The notes: generated from the sequence alone by a model not told the origin. DNA of 64,000 nucleotides from Nostoc linckia NIES-25 (GCF_002368035.1 NZ_AP018222.1:5619238-5683237); one strand, 5' to 3'. Shown: positions 44,836 to 57,000, counted from the first letter of the stretch. Translations and numbers: made by a program.

Positions 44836-47800
44836 TTAGTTATTGGGAAGCGTGAAGTAAAATGTCGCCCCTCGATCGCTCGCTGCTTGCGCCCAGATGC
44901 GCCCTCCGTGGCGTTGAATAATGCGTTGCACGATGGCCAGTCCAATGCCTGTACCTTCAAATTCTTCTTCTCGATGCAGACGTTGGAAGACTCCAAAAAG
45001 TTTATCGGCATAGCGCATATCAAATCCAGCCCCGTTATCTTTGATAAAGTATATTCCTTCACCATCGATGGCCTGACAACCTACTTCAATGCAGGCAAGG
45101 GGTTTGTAGCGGGTGTACTTAATGGCATTGGATAACAGGTTGAGCCAAACTTGTTTGAGCAGGGAAGGATCGGCTTGACATATAGGTAAATCGGCGATCG
45201 CAAATTCAATCTCGCGACCCGACCATTCGGGAGCTAAATCATCCAGTGCCATTTGAATAATCTCATTGGGAAACACTGGGTGCCGGGACATTTCTTTACG
45301 ATCCAAACGAGATAAAGTCAACAAATCATCAATCAACTCACCCATACGTTTGGCATTGTCGCGGACAATTTTTAGGTAACGATTGGCTTCGGCATCGAGT
45401 TGCTCGCCGTAATCTTCCTGCATCATTCTCGAAAAGCCATCGATGGCCCGCAGCGGTGCCCGCAGATCGTGGGAAACTGAATAAGCAAAGGCCTCCAAGG
45501 CTTTGTTAGCAGTTTCTAGTTGGGCAGTTCGTTGTTTGACCCTGATTTCTAAAGATTGGTTGAGTTGATGCAGAGCTTCAATCGCCCTTTTGCGCTCTAA
45601 TTCTGCTGCTGCCCGCGCTGCAAATACGTCTAAAATTATCTCTATTCGTTGCCGATCTGAGAGTGGTTCCACGTCCAGAATGCAAAGATTACCAATGGGG
45701 TCGCCCTTGGCATTTTTTAAGGAAATACCCAGATAACTATCTGCCTGCATTGCTACTAAGTCTAAGTCTTCAGGGAAAAATTCCTGAACGCAGCTTTCGC
45801 AGTAAAACAATCCATCTATCAAAGCAAATTCGCATGGTGTACGCGCCGGAAAGTAAGATATTTCTGGTTGCAATGCCCCATGCGCCCAAAAAGCCAGAGC
45901 TTTGAGTTTGCCTTCTACTAGTTCGGTGACTAAGGCATAGGGGACGTGCAAGGCTTCGGCAATATGATGAACCAAAGCTGGGAAAAAATCTTGTCCTGTA
46001 ACCGCAGCCGTTCCTGTAACCAAATTTTGCAGCATTGTTTCTGCTCTTTTGAGTTCCGCTTCTCGGCGTTTCGCCTCACTGATATCCCGGACGATGGTAG
46101 AAAAATATTCCACACTGCCATCTGTTGCTTTGTGAGCAACGATGGTTTGGGAAACCGGAATTTCTCTGCCGTCGCTGCCAAGCAAAGCGATTTCACCAAG
46201 CCAAGTTCCATCTCGAATCGCTGCTGGAATGGCTTGGTTTTGGATAATCTCTAGCGCCCATTGGGGATAGTAGTCGGAGATCTTCAAGGTGGAGAGGTCT
46301 GCATCCAGAGAAAGACCGCGCAGTTTGCGTAACTGAGCATTATTCCAGAGGACATTACCTTGGGAATCTGCCAGACCAACGTAGTCGCTGGTGGCCTCCA
46401 GCATGGCCATTAAGCGATCGCGGTCTTTTTCTGCTCGTTGGCGATCGGCAATTTCAGCCTGTAAGGATGCATTTAATTCTGCTTGCTGCTTTAACAAACG
46501 GGCATTATCGATGGAAATAGCTGCTTGAGTAAAAAGTAAGTGCAGGACTTCAATTCGCTCTGGGGTAAATGCCTTGGTGGTGAGATTGTTTTCTAAAAGC
46601 ACAATTCCTGTTAGTTTTCCCTGGTTCAACAGCGGAGTACAAAGGATTGATTTCGATTGGCGTCGCACAATCCAAGGTTCGGACTGAAAGTTGCCTTCAG
46701 CAGCAGCATTATCGAGGACAATACTTTCGTGGGTGCGAGTCACGTAATTGATTAAGGTGGTTGGTAAATCAGGATTGCAGTCTTTTGATATTAAAGTGGG
46801 TTGGCCAATGGACTTCATGGCTTCAATCCGCCATTCGTCTGCTGTTGGCAAAATCAGATAACCTGTTTGCGCTCCGGCATTCTCAATTAAGATCGTCATC
46901 AGTTTTGCCAGGAGTCGATCTAAGACAATCTCACTGGCGATCGCTTGGGAAGCTTTCAACACCGTTTCTAAGTCCAGTGCTTCTAATTTAGTTGCAGCCG
47001 ATTCTGTGGTGTTAATTTGACTTATTCCGGTTTTTTGAAAGTACACCTCTAACAATTGGGGATACTGTTTTTCCAGATTTCGGACTTTAGCGATTGCTCC
47101 CCACCTTAAATAACCGTACCTTGCTTCTTGGAAATAAGCTTTGGCGATTGCGATGCGGTTGTGTGCTAGATAAAACTTTGCAGCTAGTTCGTTTGCTAAG
47201 GCTTCTTCTTGCAGGTATTCGTTCTCCCTCGCTAGGGCAATGGCGCGATCGTAGGCGTCCATTGCTTGGACTACTTCACCCAACACCCGATGCCGTTCTG
47301 CTTCTACTAAATACCACTTATGTAGATAGTTCATTGGGGCATGGTGCGCCCAATTTTGCATTTTTGCTTGATTTTCTGCTACCTGCTCCAGCAATTGGGA
47401 TTGTGTTGCGGTGTCTGTGTGGGAATACACCGCCAGTCGGCATAGAGAATCGTAGAACCGAAACATCCCAACCAAGGCTGCTCCCGTCATGGCTGCTAAG
47501 TATTCTTGGGCGAGGACAGCATTGGCTAAGGCGCGGTCTGTCGCTGCTTCTTGGCCCAGTCCGCCGCAGGCATCCAACTTTTTCAACGCAGACATCACCT
47601 GATTTCCATCCCCAAACAAATAACAGAGAAATAATTTATTCAGGTAGAAATAGAACAAACCTGCGTGAAAATTCGTTTGTTCCATCTGGGGTAGCCGAGT
47701 TGCTTCATCGTAAGCTCGACCGGATAGCATCCCAGAATTGGGAACTTCCTCAAGCAGATTCAAAACAGTCTGTCGGCAAATTTCTACAAAATCAATGGCA

Positions 47801-50800
47801 GCCGAATGCTTGATTTGTTTTACTGCCTGAGCATAGCTGGTTAGATGTAGTTCGAGTTCAGTTAGAGGTTGAGCGGCTGCAAATGAATAAGCACAAAAAT
47901 ACATAGCCGCGTAGCCAGCAAACTCTAAATCACCTTGCTCGACACCAATTTGATAGCAATCTTGGAGTGGCTTGAGGCTGTCTTTCAGGTGTGTCTTCCA
48001 AACGTTAATCTGATTGGTAACCGCGAATAAGGTTCTGGCTTGGATGGATTTGGTATCTGGGCCAAGTAGACTTAAAGCCAGTTGACCAAATTGATACCCT
48101 GCTTCAATGTCTAAGACAACTCCACAAAGAATAATTCCATAGGCAGCATAGGCAAAGGGAGCCAAGGTCATATTTCCGTACTCAACCAGCAAATCCACCA
48201 TCTTGAGTACAATCACCAAGAATAAGGGAGGTACTGCCAAATAAGCTGATGCACACATCCTTGCTAAAAGCTGCATTGCCCCTAGCATTTCTGGCTGGGA
48301 CATGATTGGCAGGTCAACCAAATCTTCAATGCGTCTGTTTGCCAATTGAGAGGCAGTTTCCGAAAGTGCTTGCCGAACATCCTCAAAGCTTGGACTGATG
48401 GGGAGGTGAATTCCTAATTGCTGAAGTAACTCTAAAGCTATTTGAATCGCCTCTAGTAATTTATTTTCAGCCACATAAGTCTGAATTTTGACATCGTAAA
48501 CTTTTAAGCTGGCTAATAGGGTTGTTGCGCGATGGAGTACTTCTTGGAATAGTGGCTCTACTTGCTCGAAATTGCCGCTCAGATAAGCTGCTTCTGTGGT
48601 TGCATTATACAGGGTGAGGGTAAAGTCATAATCTGTCTGCCAGCTATCGGTTGTCAGGAGATCCAAACCAATTTGCAAATATCTCCAAGCAGCGTCATAA
48701 GCGGCTGATGCTTTGGCTTTTTCTCCTGCTATCAGGTTTAACCGAGACAAATTATGCTGCTGGGATTGATTTTCGATCGCTTTTCTGCCCAGGTTTAGTT
48801 GGTTGGTGATATCAAAAATTTTGTGTTCTAACTGTTGTGCGGGAGTTATTTGTAACAAGCACTGTCCCAGTCGCCAATGGACGTTGCTTTGTTGGGCTTG
48901 GGGAATCAGCGAATAGGCCGCTTGCTGGATGCGATCGTGGGCAAATTTGTATTCTACTGGAGTCAAGTCGGCTGTTAGCGTTACATCTAATACTACTGAT
49001 TTGTGGGCATTGCTCAAAGGCAGAATCAACCCTTGGGCGATCGCTACTCCTAAAGCCTGGGCAGCTTCTCGCTGGGATAATTGGGCGGCAAATGCCAGAG
49101 TTGGGAGATCGAAACAGTTGCCAATGCAGGCAGCTAGCTGTAAAACTTGCTGTGTCTGTTTGTTCAGCTTTTGAATTTTCGCTGCCATCAAATGTACAAT
49201 ATTCTCCGTAATTTCACGATGGCGAATTTGCTCTATCGACCACTGCCATTTTTTAGTTTGGCGATGAAATTCTAATAATCCTTCAGTGTGGAGAGATTTC
49301 AAAAATTCATTAATAAAAAAGGGATTGCCACCGGTTTTTAGTTGTACTAGTTCTGCCAATAACAGAGAATCTTCTAGCTGGCAGTGCAATGTATCGGCGA
49401 TTAACTGATTGATGTCAAGTAGACTTAACGGTGACAAACAAAGGTGATTTACCACTCCTCCACTTTGGCGGATTTCCTTTACCACCTGCATCAGGGGATG
49501 GCTGAGATTTACCTCGTTATCTCGGTAAGCCCCGATTAACAACAAAGATTGCCCAATGGTTGCGGTAGCTAATAATTCTATCGGCTTCAAGGAGGCATTA
49601 TCTACCCACTGAAGATCGTCTAAAAAGATGACTAGGGGATGTTGCGAATGGGTAAAGACGCCGATGAAATTTTGGAAAACTTGGTGAAAGCGATTTTGGG
49701 CTTCCGTTGGCGGCAGAACAGGTACGTCTGGCTGGGTGCCGACAATCAACTCCAGTGCTGGAATTACCTGGGTAATGACTTTACCGTTGGTACCAAGGGC
49801 AGCCAACAGATGCTTGCGCCACTGACACAGCTGCGCTTTGTCTTCAGTCAGTAATTGTTTGATTAGCGACTCAAAAGCTTGGGCGATCGCATAATAAGGA
49901 ATATTGCGCTGATATTGGTCAAATTTACCCGCAATGAAGTAGCTTCGTTGCTGTGTAACCGACTTATAAATTTCCTGCACCAAAACTGACTTCCCAATAC
50001 CGGAATATCCCCCGATTAGCATCAGTTCGCTTTGGCCTGTCACTCTTTGAAATGCCGCTAATAATGCCTCCACCTCCCTTTGTCTGCCATAAAGTTTTTC
50101 TGGGATCTGAAACTTCTCAGAAATATCCTGTTTCGCTAACAAAAAAGAATCAATTCGTCCGCTGTATTGTAACTGCTTGAGACACTCTTCTAAATCGGTT
50201 TTAATTCCCCAGGCACTTTGATAGCGTTCTTCTGCGGTCTTAGCTAACAGTTTCAGAACAATTTCTGAAACCATCACTGGAATTTCTGGATCGATAAAGT
50301 GCGGTGGAATAGGTTCTAAAGCCAGGTGATAATGAATTAACTCCAGGGCATCACTAGATTCAAAAGGCAATCGATTGGTCAACAGTTGATAGAAAGTAAC
50401 ACCTAAAGAGTAAAAATCAGTTCGATAGTCCAGAGAACGGTTCATTCTGGCTGTTTGCTCTGGAGATATGTAAGCTAGCGTTCCCTCTAGTACTGTGGGA
50501 TTTTTAATGGTTAAAGTCTCCCGCAATAAGTCAGTTGAAATTCCAAAATCAATAATTTTTAGCTCTTGTGTTTGGGGATTTAAAACAATATTCGAGGGGT
50601 TAATATCTTTATGAATAATATTTGCATTATGAATTTCCGATAAAATCTGAGTTATTTGAATTGCTAACTTCAAAAACTGTGTTAAAGTAAACTTATTATT
50701 AGTTATAATTTTTGCTAAAGATTCTCCTCCAAAATCCTCCAAAATGAGTAGAAAAGTATTTTGATATTGTTGAAAATCATAAGCCTGAATGACGCCTTCC

Positions 50801-50988
50801 AATGATAAACTGCGTGTAATTTCATATTCGAGCTTATAGCGCGTGATTTCTTCTGGGGTGGGATAGTCTTTCTTCAAAACCTTGAAGATTACAGGCAAAC
50901 CATCCGGTTGATGAATTCCTCTATAAACGCGTGAATTAACGCTTTCATATATTTTTGTCTGAATTTGATATTCAGGAATTTCCAGCAT
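44836..50988 (-). CDS. Giant Ser/Thr kinase - ATPase - GAF/PAS - histidine kinase hybrid (HstK-type)
   Basis: 2050 residues. Order: N-terminal Ser/Thr kinase (about 10-270; HKDINPSNIVL catalytic loop, IIDFGIST), then an AAA/NACHT-like ATPase (Walker A GGYSGIGKS, Walker B LVIFLDDLQWVD). A long helical, TPR-like region follows (about 640-1330), then a GAF domain (about 1360-1510), a PAS domain (about 1540-1660), a second GAF (about 1680-1830), HisKA with phospho-His in YSVSHDLRAPLRAIDGF, and HATPase (NLLSNAIKYTRYK, GTGIGLAIVQRI). This is the HstK architecture described in heterocystous cyanobacteria. The catalytic HRD is HKD, conserved enough for activity. It is soluble, with no membrane segment seen. 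The Rcp1-like regulator follows 3 bp downstream. Signal unknown. Confidence 0.92.
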   Translation of the reverse strand: MLEIPEYQIQTKIYESVNSRVYRGIHQPDGLPVIFKVLKKDYPTPEEITRYKLEYEITRSLSLEGVIQAYDFQQYQNTFLLILEDFGGESLAKIITNNKFTLTQFLKLAIQITQILSEIHNANIIHKDINPSNIVLNPQTQELKIIDFGISTDLLRETLTIKNPTVLEGTLAYISPEQTARMNRSLDYRTDFYSLGVTFYQLLTNRLPFESSDALELIHYHLALEPIPPHFIDPEIPVMVSEIVLKLLAKTAEERYQSAWGIKTDLEECLKQLQYSGRIDSFLLAKQDISEKFQIPEKLYGRQREVEALLAAFQRVTGQSELMLIGGYSGIGKSVLVQEIYKSVTQQRSYFIAGKFDQYQRNIPYYAIAQAFESLIKQLLTEDKAQLCQWRKHLLAALGTNGKVITQVIPALELIVGTQPDVPVLPPTEAQNRFHQVFQNFIGVFTHSQHPLVIFLDDLQWVDNASLKPIELLATATIGQSLLLIGAYRDNEVNLSHPLMQVVKEIRQSGGVVNHLCLSPLSLLDINQLIADTLHCQLEDSLLLAELVQLKTGGNPFFINEFLKSLHTEGLLEFHRQTKKWQWSIEQIRHREITENIVHLMAAKIQKLNKQTQQVLQLAACIGNCFDLPTLAFAAQLSQREAAQALGVAIAQGLILPLSNAHKSVVLDVTLTADLTPVEYKFAHDRIQQAAYSLIPQAQQSNVHWRLGQCLLQITPAQQLEHKIFDITNQLNLGRKAIENQSQQHNLSRLNLIAGEKAKASAAYDAAWRYLQIGLDLLTTDSWQTDYDFTLTLYNATTEAAYLSGNFEQVEPLFQEVLHRATTLLASLKVYDVKIQTYVAENKLLEAIQIALELLQQLGIHLPISPSFEDVRQALSETASQLANRRIEDLVDLPIMSQPEMLGAMQLLARMCASAYLAVPPLFLVIVLKMVDLLVEYGNMTLAPFAYAAYGIILCGVVLDIEAGYQFGQLALSLLGPDTKSIQARTLFAVTNQINVWKTHLKDSLKPLQDCYQIGVEQGDLEFAGYAAMYFCAYSFAAAQPLTELELHLTSYAQAVKQIKHSAAIDFVEICRQTVLNLLEEVPNSGMLSGRAYDEATRLPQMEQTNFHAGLFYFYLNKLFLCYLFGDGNQVMSALKKLDACGGLGQEAATDRALANAVLAQEYLAAMTGAALVGMFRFYDSLCRLAVYSHTDTATQSQLLEQVAENQAKMQNWAHHAPMNYLHKWYLVEAERHRVLGEVVQAMDAYDRAIALARENEYLQEEALANELAAKFYLAHNRIAIAKAYFQEARYGYLRWGAIAKVRNLEKQYPQLLEVYFQKTGISQINTTESAATKLEALDLETVLKASQAIASEIVLDRLLAKLMTILIENAGAQTGYLILPTADEWRIEAMKSIGQPTLISKDCNPDLPTTLINYVTRTHESIVLDNAAAEGNFQSEPWIVRRQSKSILCTPLLNQGKLTGIVLLENNLTTKAFTPERIEVLHLLFTQAAISIDNARLLKQQAELNASLQAEIADRQRAEKDRDRLMAMLEATSDYVGLADSQGNVLWNNAQLRKLRGLSLDADLSTLKISDYYPQWALEIIQNQAIPAAIRDGTWLGEIALLGSDGREIPVSQTIVAHKATDGSVEYFSTIVRDISEAKRREAELKRAETMLQNLVTGTAAVTGQDFFPALVHHIAEALHVPYALVTELVEGKLKALAFWAHGALQPEISYFPARTPCEFALIDGLFYCESCVQEFFPEDLDLVAMQADSYLGISLKNAKGDPIGNLCILDVEPLSDRQRIEIILDVFAARAAAELERKRAIEALHQLNQSLEIRVKQRTAQLETANKALEAFAYSVSHDLRAPLRAIDGFSRMMQEDYGEQLDAEANRYLKIVRDNAKRMGELIDDLLTLSRLDRKEMSRHPVFPNEIIQMALDDLAPEWSGREIEFAIADLPICQADPSLLKQVWLNLLSNAIKYTRYKPLACIEVGCQAIDGEGIYFIKDNGAGFDMRYADKLFGVFQRLHREEEFEGTGIGLAIVQRIIQRHGGRIWAQAASDRGATFYFTLPNN

Positions 50989-51319
50989 CGCTTAACCGCC
51001 TGCAACTATTACACAGAAGGACAAAGCCGGGTTGACTGAATTTGAGATTTTGAATTTTAGATTTTCCATAGGATAATTCTCAATCTAAAATTTAGAAATA
51101 GTTTCAGAGCTAGAGAATTTAAATACGAGAACAAATCTCAAATCCCAAAACCTAAAAAAATCTTAAATCGGCAATCTAAAATTCAAAAATGATTGAATCA
51201 TGCCGATTATACAATAATCAAACCCGATTAGCTCATTTATCGATAGTAGAGGAATTTTAAGAAAAATTGAACTCAAAATATTACGGGATTAGTCAATGGG
51301 TTGCCAAGGAGATTGTCGG
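50989..51319. promoter_or_regulatory. Divergent region with AATCTAAAAT-type repeats
   Basis: About 330 bp between the divergent HstK-type and REC-GGDEF-EAL genes. It contains several direct and inverted copies of a TCTAAAATT motif (near 51054, 51083 and 51175), which are dispersed simple repeats. Promoters for both signalling genes must lie here. Confidence 0.4.
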
Positions 51320-53470
51320 ATGAGTGAAACCTTGAACGTCCTGATTGTTGAAGATTGCGAGACTGATGCTATGTTAGTTCTCAGTGAATTGCGTCGTGGT
51401 GGTTTCAATCCGATCTGGCAGCGCGTCCAAACAGCCCCAGAGCTACTTGCAGCCCTCAATAGGGCTAGCTGGGATGTGATGATTTCCGATTACAGATTGC
51501 CAGGATTCAATGCTCCTGAGGCTTTGGAAATAGCCAAGCAGAGTCACAAAGATATTCCTTTCATTTTAGTTTCCGGCACAATTGGCGAAGTCTTGGCTGT
51601 GGAAATGATGAAAGCTGGCGCTCATGATTATGTGATGAAGGATAACTTAAATCGATTGCCAGAGGCAGTGCGTCGAGAACTTCGGGATGCACGGGTAAGA
51701 GCAGAGGGCAAACAAGCTCAAAAGCTGTTACAAACATTAGCATCTAATATACCCGGAATGATTTACAGCTTTGTATATTATTGTGATGGTTCTACTGCTT
51801 TTGAGTATGTCAGTTTGGGCTGTCTGGATCTTTTAGAGTTAGCGCCACATCGAGTTTTAGAAAATGCTTCTCTTTGCTTTGACCAAATTCATATTGATGA
51901 CCGTGCAGAATTTTATACAGCTGCCAAACAAAGCGCTCAAAATTTAAAACCATTCTCTTACGAATGGCGATTAGTTACGCCCTCAGGCAAACTCAAGTGG
52001 GTACAGACAAATGCTCGTCCTGAGTGTCGAGAGAATGAGGATATTGTTTGGTATGGTGTTTTAATGGATGTGACCGAGAAAAAACAAGCACAAGAGTTAA
52101 TTATCCACAATGCTTTGCACGATCCATTAACGGATTTACCAAATAGGACACTTTTGGTGGAACGGCTGGAACTAGCCATTAACCGAGCTAAACGAGTAGA
52201 AAGTTATCGTTACGCCGTTTTGTTTCTAGACCTCGATCGCTTTAAAGTCATCAACGACAGTCTAGGACACTTAGCAGGAGACCAACTACTCAAGGATATT
52301 GCTCAAAAGCTAAAAGCGCATTTGCGGGAGATTGATTTAGTCGCTCGCATTGGTGGTGACGAATTTGTAATTTTACTAGAAGATATTCCTGGGATTGAAA
52401 AAGCCATTCAAATTACCGAGCGTATCCTCAGAGATCTGCAAACACCGTTGGTACTGAATGATGCTGAAGTAGTTATCAGTACAAGCATCGGGATTGTTTT
52501 AGGAACAAAATCTTATTGCCAAGCCTCCGATTTACTGCGAGATGCCGATATTGCCATGTATCGAGCCAAAGCTCAGGAAAGAAGTTCCTACAAAATTTTT
52601 GATGTCAAAATGCATACCCAAGCAGTAAATCGGCTGACTTTAGAAAGCGATATTCGCAAAGCTTTGGAACGAGAAGAGTTTGCCATCTATTACCAGCCGA
52701 TTGTTGATATTTTTGGCGATCGCTACGACAGACAACGCCAACCCCAACCAGGGCGGTTGATTGGATTTGAAGCATTGGTGCGCTGGCAACACCCGACTCG
52801 CGGTTTTGTTTTGCCAAGGGAATTTATGGCGATCGCCGAGGAAACGGGGCTAATTGTGCAAATCGATCGCTGGATGCTTTACACAGCTTGCCAACAACTG
52901 GCAAACTGGAAAAAAAACTTTACTACTCATTTGCCGCTAAAAATTAGTATTAACCTTTCCGCTCAAGATATTCGCCAACCGAGTTTAATTGAAGACATCG
53001 ATCGCATCCTAGCCCAAACAAGTTTAACAGGCGATTCCATAGTCTTAGAAATTACCGAGAGTATGCTCATTGAAAATATTAATAAGACAATTAATCTATT
53101 AACTGAGTTAAAAGCTAGAAAAATTCAGATTAGTATTGATGATTTTGGTACTGGTTATTCATCGCTCAATTATCTCCATCGCTTACCCACCGATAATTTG
53201 AAAATCGATCGCTCCTTTGTCAGTCAGATGCAAGAAGGAAACCGTAATTACCAAGTTGTCAGTACCATCATTGCTTTGAGCAATCAACTCGGATTAGGTG
53301 TTGTTGCAGAAGGTATTGAAACACCACAGCAACTTCAATGGTTACAGCAGCTAGGATGCGAATTGGGTCAAGGTTATCTGTTCTCCCAACCTCTGGATCG
53401 CCAAACAGCAGAAGCACTTCTAACAAGTAAAACTTTATATTTCTCCTCTAACTATCGCGATCGGATGTGA
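51320..53470 (+). CDS. REC-PAS-GGDEF-EAL response regulator
   Basis: 716 residues from ATG at 51320, preferred because AAGGAG precedes it by about 10 bases; ATG at 51296 would add 8 residues. Order: receiver (about 1-125; IVEDCETDAM, phospho-Asp in MISDYRLPG), PAS (about 150-265), GGDEF (RIGGDEFVILL intact, with FLDLDRFKVINDSLGH) and EAL (GFEALVRWQHP, ITESMLIEN, SIDDFGTGYSSLNYL, GVVAEGIET). Both enzymatic motifs are intact, so it could make and degrade cyclic di-GMP, with phosphorylation tilting the balance. The adjoining kinases on each side are possible phosphodonors. It would act in the cytoplasm. Confidence 0.93.
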   Translation: MSETLNVLIVEDCETDAMLVLSELRRGGFNPIWQRVQTAPELLAALNRASWDVMISDYRLPGFNAPEALEIAKQSHKDIPFILVSGTIGEVLAVEMMKAGAHDYVMKDNLNRLPEAVRRELRDARVRAEGKQAQKLLQTLASNIPGMIYSFVYYCDGSTAFEYVSLGCLDLLELAPHRVLENASLCFDQIHIDDRAEFYTAAKQSAQNLKPFSYEWRLVTPSGKLKWVQTNARPECRENEDIVWYGVLMDVTEKKQAQELIIHNALHDPLTDLPNRTLLVERLELAINRAKRVESYRYAVLFLDLDRFKVINDSLGHLAGDQLLKDIAQKLKAHLREIDLVARIGGDEFVILLEDIPGIEKAIQITERILRDLQTPLVLNDAEVVISTSIGIVLGTKSYCQASDLLRDADIAMYRAKAQERSSYKIFDVKMHTQAVNRLTLESDIRKALEREEFAIYYQPIVDIFGDRYDRQRQPQPGRLIGFEALVRWQHPTRGFVLPREFMAIAEETGLIVQIDRWMLYTACQQLANWKKNFTTHLPLKISINLSAQDIRQPSLIEDIDRILAQTSLTGDSIVLEITESMLIENINKTINLLTELKARKIQISIDDFGTGYSSLNYLHRLPTDNLKIDRSFVSQMQEGNRNYQVVSTIIALSNQLGLGVVAEGIETPQQLQWLQQLGCELGQGYLFSQPLDRQTAEALLTSKTLYFSSNYRDRM

Positions 53471-53649
53471 TTTGTGCAATTTGCCACCACCAGAAAGTAT
53501 GCACTACAGGCACGATGAATGGCGTCTTTACAAAAGTGGCTAATCAGCTTTTCGCAATTAAATAGAAGTTCCACATCGCGACTGACTTAACAAACAACCA
53601 CCCGTTAGCAGATTTTATTTTATAAGTTTTAAGATTAATATCAACTCTA

Positions 53650-53913
53650 TAGGAATCATATTTGATTTCTAAAAAATCTAAGCTAACGCACCTCGATAGA
53701 CTGAGGTGCGTTCCGCTTTGCGACAACGCACCCTACTATTGTTTTATGTTTAATTAACTTGACCTACTTATTAATTATTATAGGAATGCTATTTGATTTT
53801 TGAAAAAACTCACTCCACTATCGCTTGTTTTCTGTTCCCTGTTAAAACTCTCTGGCGCTTGTGCTGAGCTTCGCACACCGCAAAAGTAAGTTTACAAATC
53901 AAATATGATTCTT
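53650..53913. repeat. Inverted and direct repeats of a GAATCATATTTGATTT motif
   Basis: AGGAATCATATTTGATTT at 53651, a variant AGGAATGCTATTTGATTT at 53781, and an inverted AAATCAAATATGATTCTT near 53898 frame this non-coding stretch. It also holds the 10-bp-stem hairpin AACGCACCTC/GAGGTGCGTT at 53685-53712. It looks like a decayed MITE or nested repeats. The rest of the 53471-54081 gap shows no gene. Confidence 0.45.
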
Positions 53914-54081
53914 AATATAAATGTTGGTTAGATATACTACATTTTCCAAGATTTTACTTCTAGAAAAAGAAGTTTTCCCCACTCAACAAAATCTATCTAG
54001 AGATAACTTACTAAAATTTGCAAACTAGCTTAGGGTGTATACAGCCTGTGCAATAAGTATTGGTTCTTCTCTGACATTTTC

Positions 54082-57000
54082 ATGCTCCATATTTATTATT
54101 TCCAATTACTGCGTTATGGCGTTGCTGTATTAAGTGTCACACTTGCGGTAGTGTTAATGCTGATGCTAGACCCCTGGCTAAGCATGAGTAAAACTCCTTT
54201 TCTACTATTTTTTAGCGCTGTAATGGTGAGTGCCTGGTATGGTGGTTTGAAATCAGGGCTGTTGGCAACCTTCTTATCTGTACTACTGAGCAATTACTTT
54301 TTTCTATCGCCAGTTTCTCAACTGAGTTTTGACTTATCCAATTCTGTGCGAATCGGGTTATTTGCAATACAGGGATTGCTTTTTAGTGCCTTATGTGAAG
54401 TTTTAAAAGCTGCTAAAAGAGGCGCTGATGAAAATTTACAAAAGCTCAAAGTCTCTGAAGAACGATTTCGCCTAGCCTTGAGCAGTTCAGATATTATGAT
54501 ATTTCAGCACGATCGCAATTTGCGATATCAGTGGATTCATAATCCTCAAGGTGGAGACACGGCACTAGAAATCCTGGGTAAGTCTGATGCGGAATTATTT
54601 CCGGCCTCAATAGCAGAGCAATTAACGGCAATTAAGGCAAAAGTATTAAAAACCGGTGTTTCCACCCGTGAAGAGGTTTGTTTGCCACTGTGTGGAGAAA
54701 ACCGTTACTATGATTTGCTGATTGAACCGCTAAAGGATGCAGATAATAGCATTCATGGTATTACTTGTGTGGCTGTGAATATTACCCAACGCCAGCAAGC
54801 AGAACTAGAAAAGACGAGATTGCAGAGAGAACTTCAGCAAGCCGTTCAGCAAAAAGATGAATCTTTAGCATTGCTTAATCCTTGGCTGAGTACTTCACCA
54901 GTGGCGCTGGCTTTCCTCGATACCGAACTTCGCTACGTTTACGCTAATGAAGCTCTAGCAGCCATTAATGGTGTACCACTGAGCCAACATATTGGTCGCA
55001 CTTTTCGGGAAGTCTTACCAGAGTGGGCTGACCAAATAGAGCCTGTGTTTGAACGAGTGATGGCAACCAGGCAACCCTTACTCAACCAGGAAATCAGCGG
55101 TGAAACTTATCCGCCAGGGGTGTATCGTTACGCTATTGTCAGCTATTATCCGGTTTGCTTACCAGATGGGCAGTTGCTAGGAGTAGGGATTACATCCATT
55201 GACATCACCCAACAAAAGCAATCTGAGCAAACATTACGGGAAAGCGAAGCCAAGTTTCGCAGCCTAGTTGAGTCGAATATGATTGGCATTGGCTTTTGGG
55301 AGAAAGACGGCAAAATCGCAGAAGCTAATGATGCCTTATTAAATATGTTGGGTTATTCTCGTGCAGAATTAGTTTCTGGAAAACTGGACTGGCAAAGCCT
55401 GACTCCACCAGAGTATGCATCACTCGACGAACAAGGACTGATTCAACTACAAAACAGCCCCTTTTGTACCCCCTACGAAAAAGAATATATCCGTAAAGAT
55501 GGCTCGCGTTTGCCAATTTTGATAGGTGGTAGCCATTTTGAAGGGACTCTCGAAGGAGGAGCTTTCTTTGTTTTGGATATTACAGAGCGCAAGCAAGCTG
55601 AAGAAAGACTCCGCTACATTGCCCAAGTTAGTAGTCTACTCTCTACTTCCCTAGATTACGAGCAAACCTTAGAACAAATCGCCAAAATTTCAGTTCCCCA
55701 GCTAGCAGATTGGTGTAGCGTCGATATTGTCAATGAAGATGGTTCTATTCGTCGCCTACCAATTGCCCATGCAGACCCATCCAAAGCCGAATTAGCGCGT
55801 CAACTTCAGCAGTATGCTCAAGACTACAAGGGTGTAGGTGCAGTTACTAGAGTATTGCAAACTGGGCAAAGCGAACTCATCCCCGAAATATCTGACTCGC
55901 AATTAGTAGCAAATACTCAAAATCAAGAACACTTAGAACTTCTTCGGCAATTAGGGATGAAGTCTATGATGATTGTGCCGTTAATCACTAGAGAGCGAGT
56001 ACTCGGCAGCATCAGCTTTATCACCGCCGAATCAGACCGTCGCTACGATCGCTCTGACTTGACTTTAGCAACAGATGTCGCCCATCGTGCTGCCTTAGCA
56101 GTGGAAAATGCCCAACTTTATCGCGACATCCACCAAGCTCTAGTACATTACGCCGAATCTCTGTCTCTTCTAGATGCCCTACTAGCAGCCGCTCCCGTTG
56201 CTGTATGCTTTTTGGATAGTGACCTGCGATATATCCGCATTAATCAGGTATTCGCTGACATTAACGGTTTAACCATAGAAGAACATTTAGGACGCAAATT
56301 TCAAGAAGTCCTGCCAGAGATGGCTGCTGAGTTAGAAGTGCAGTTACAGCAGGTGTTAGAGACTGGAGAACCACTGCTGAATGTCGAAATTAGCACCTAC
56401 ATACCAAGGCAACTTGAAAATTACAAACATTGGCTGGGCAACTATTACCCAGTCAACAATCGCATGGGAGAAACTGTGGGAATTGGGATGATTATGGCAG
56501 ATGTGACAGCAGCCAAACAAACAGAAGTTGCCTTGCGAGAAAGTGAAGAAAGATTCCGGGCAATGTTCAATCAAGCTGTTGTCGGCATTACTCTGGTTGC
56601 CTTGGATGGACGATTTCTTCAGGTTAATCCGGCATTGTGTGAAATTACTGGATACAGCCATGAAGAGTTAATGCAGATGAACTTTCAGCAAATTACTCAT
56701 CCTGATGACTTAGAAATTGATATACAAAATGCTGGGCGAGTTTTGGCGCAAGAAATTAACGGTTATTCCCTAGAAAAACGCTACCTTTGCAAAGATGGTT
56801 CCATTGTTTGGGTAAACTTAACTTCATCAGCAGTTTGGAATACTAAAGGGCAACTCAAATATGCGTTAGGCATTATCGAGGATATTAGCGAACGCAAACG
56901 AGTTGAAGCCACCCAACAGTTTTTAGTGGAAGCCAGCACTTTACTGGCTGCTTCATTAGATTATGAAATCACCATTACTAACGTGGCTAATTTAGCAGTT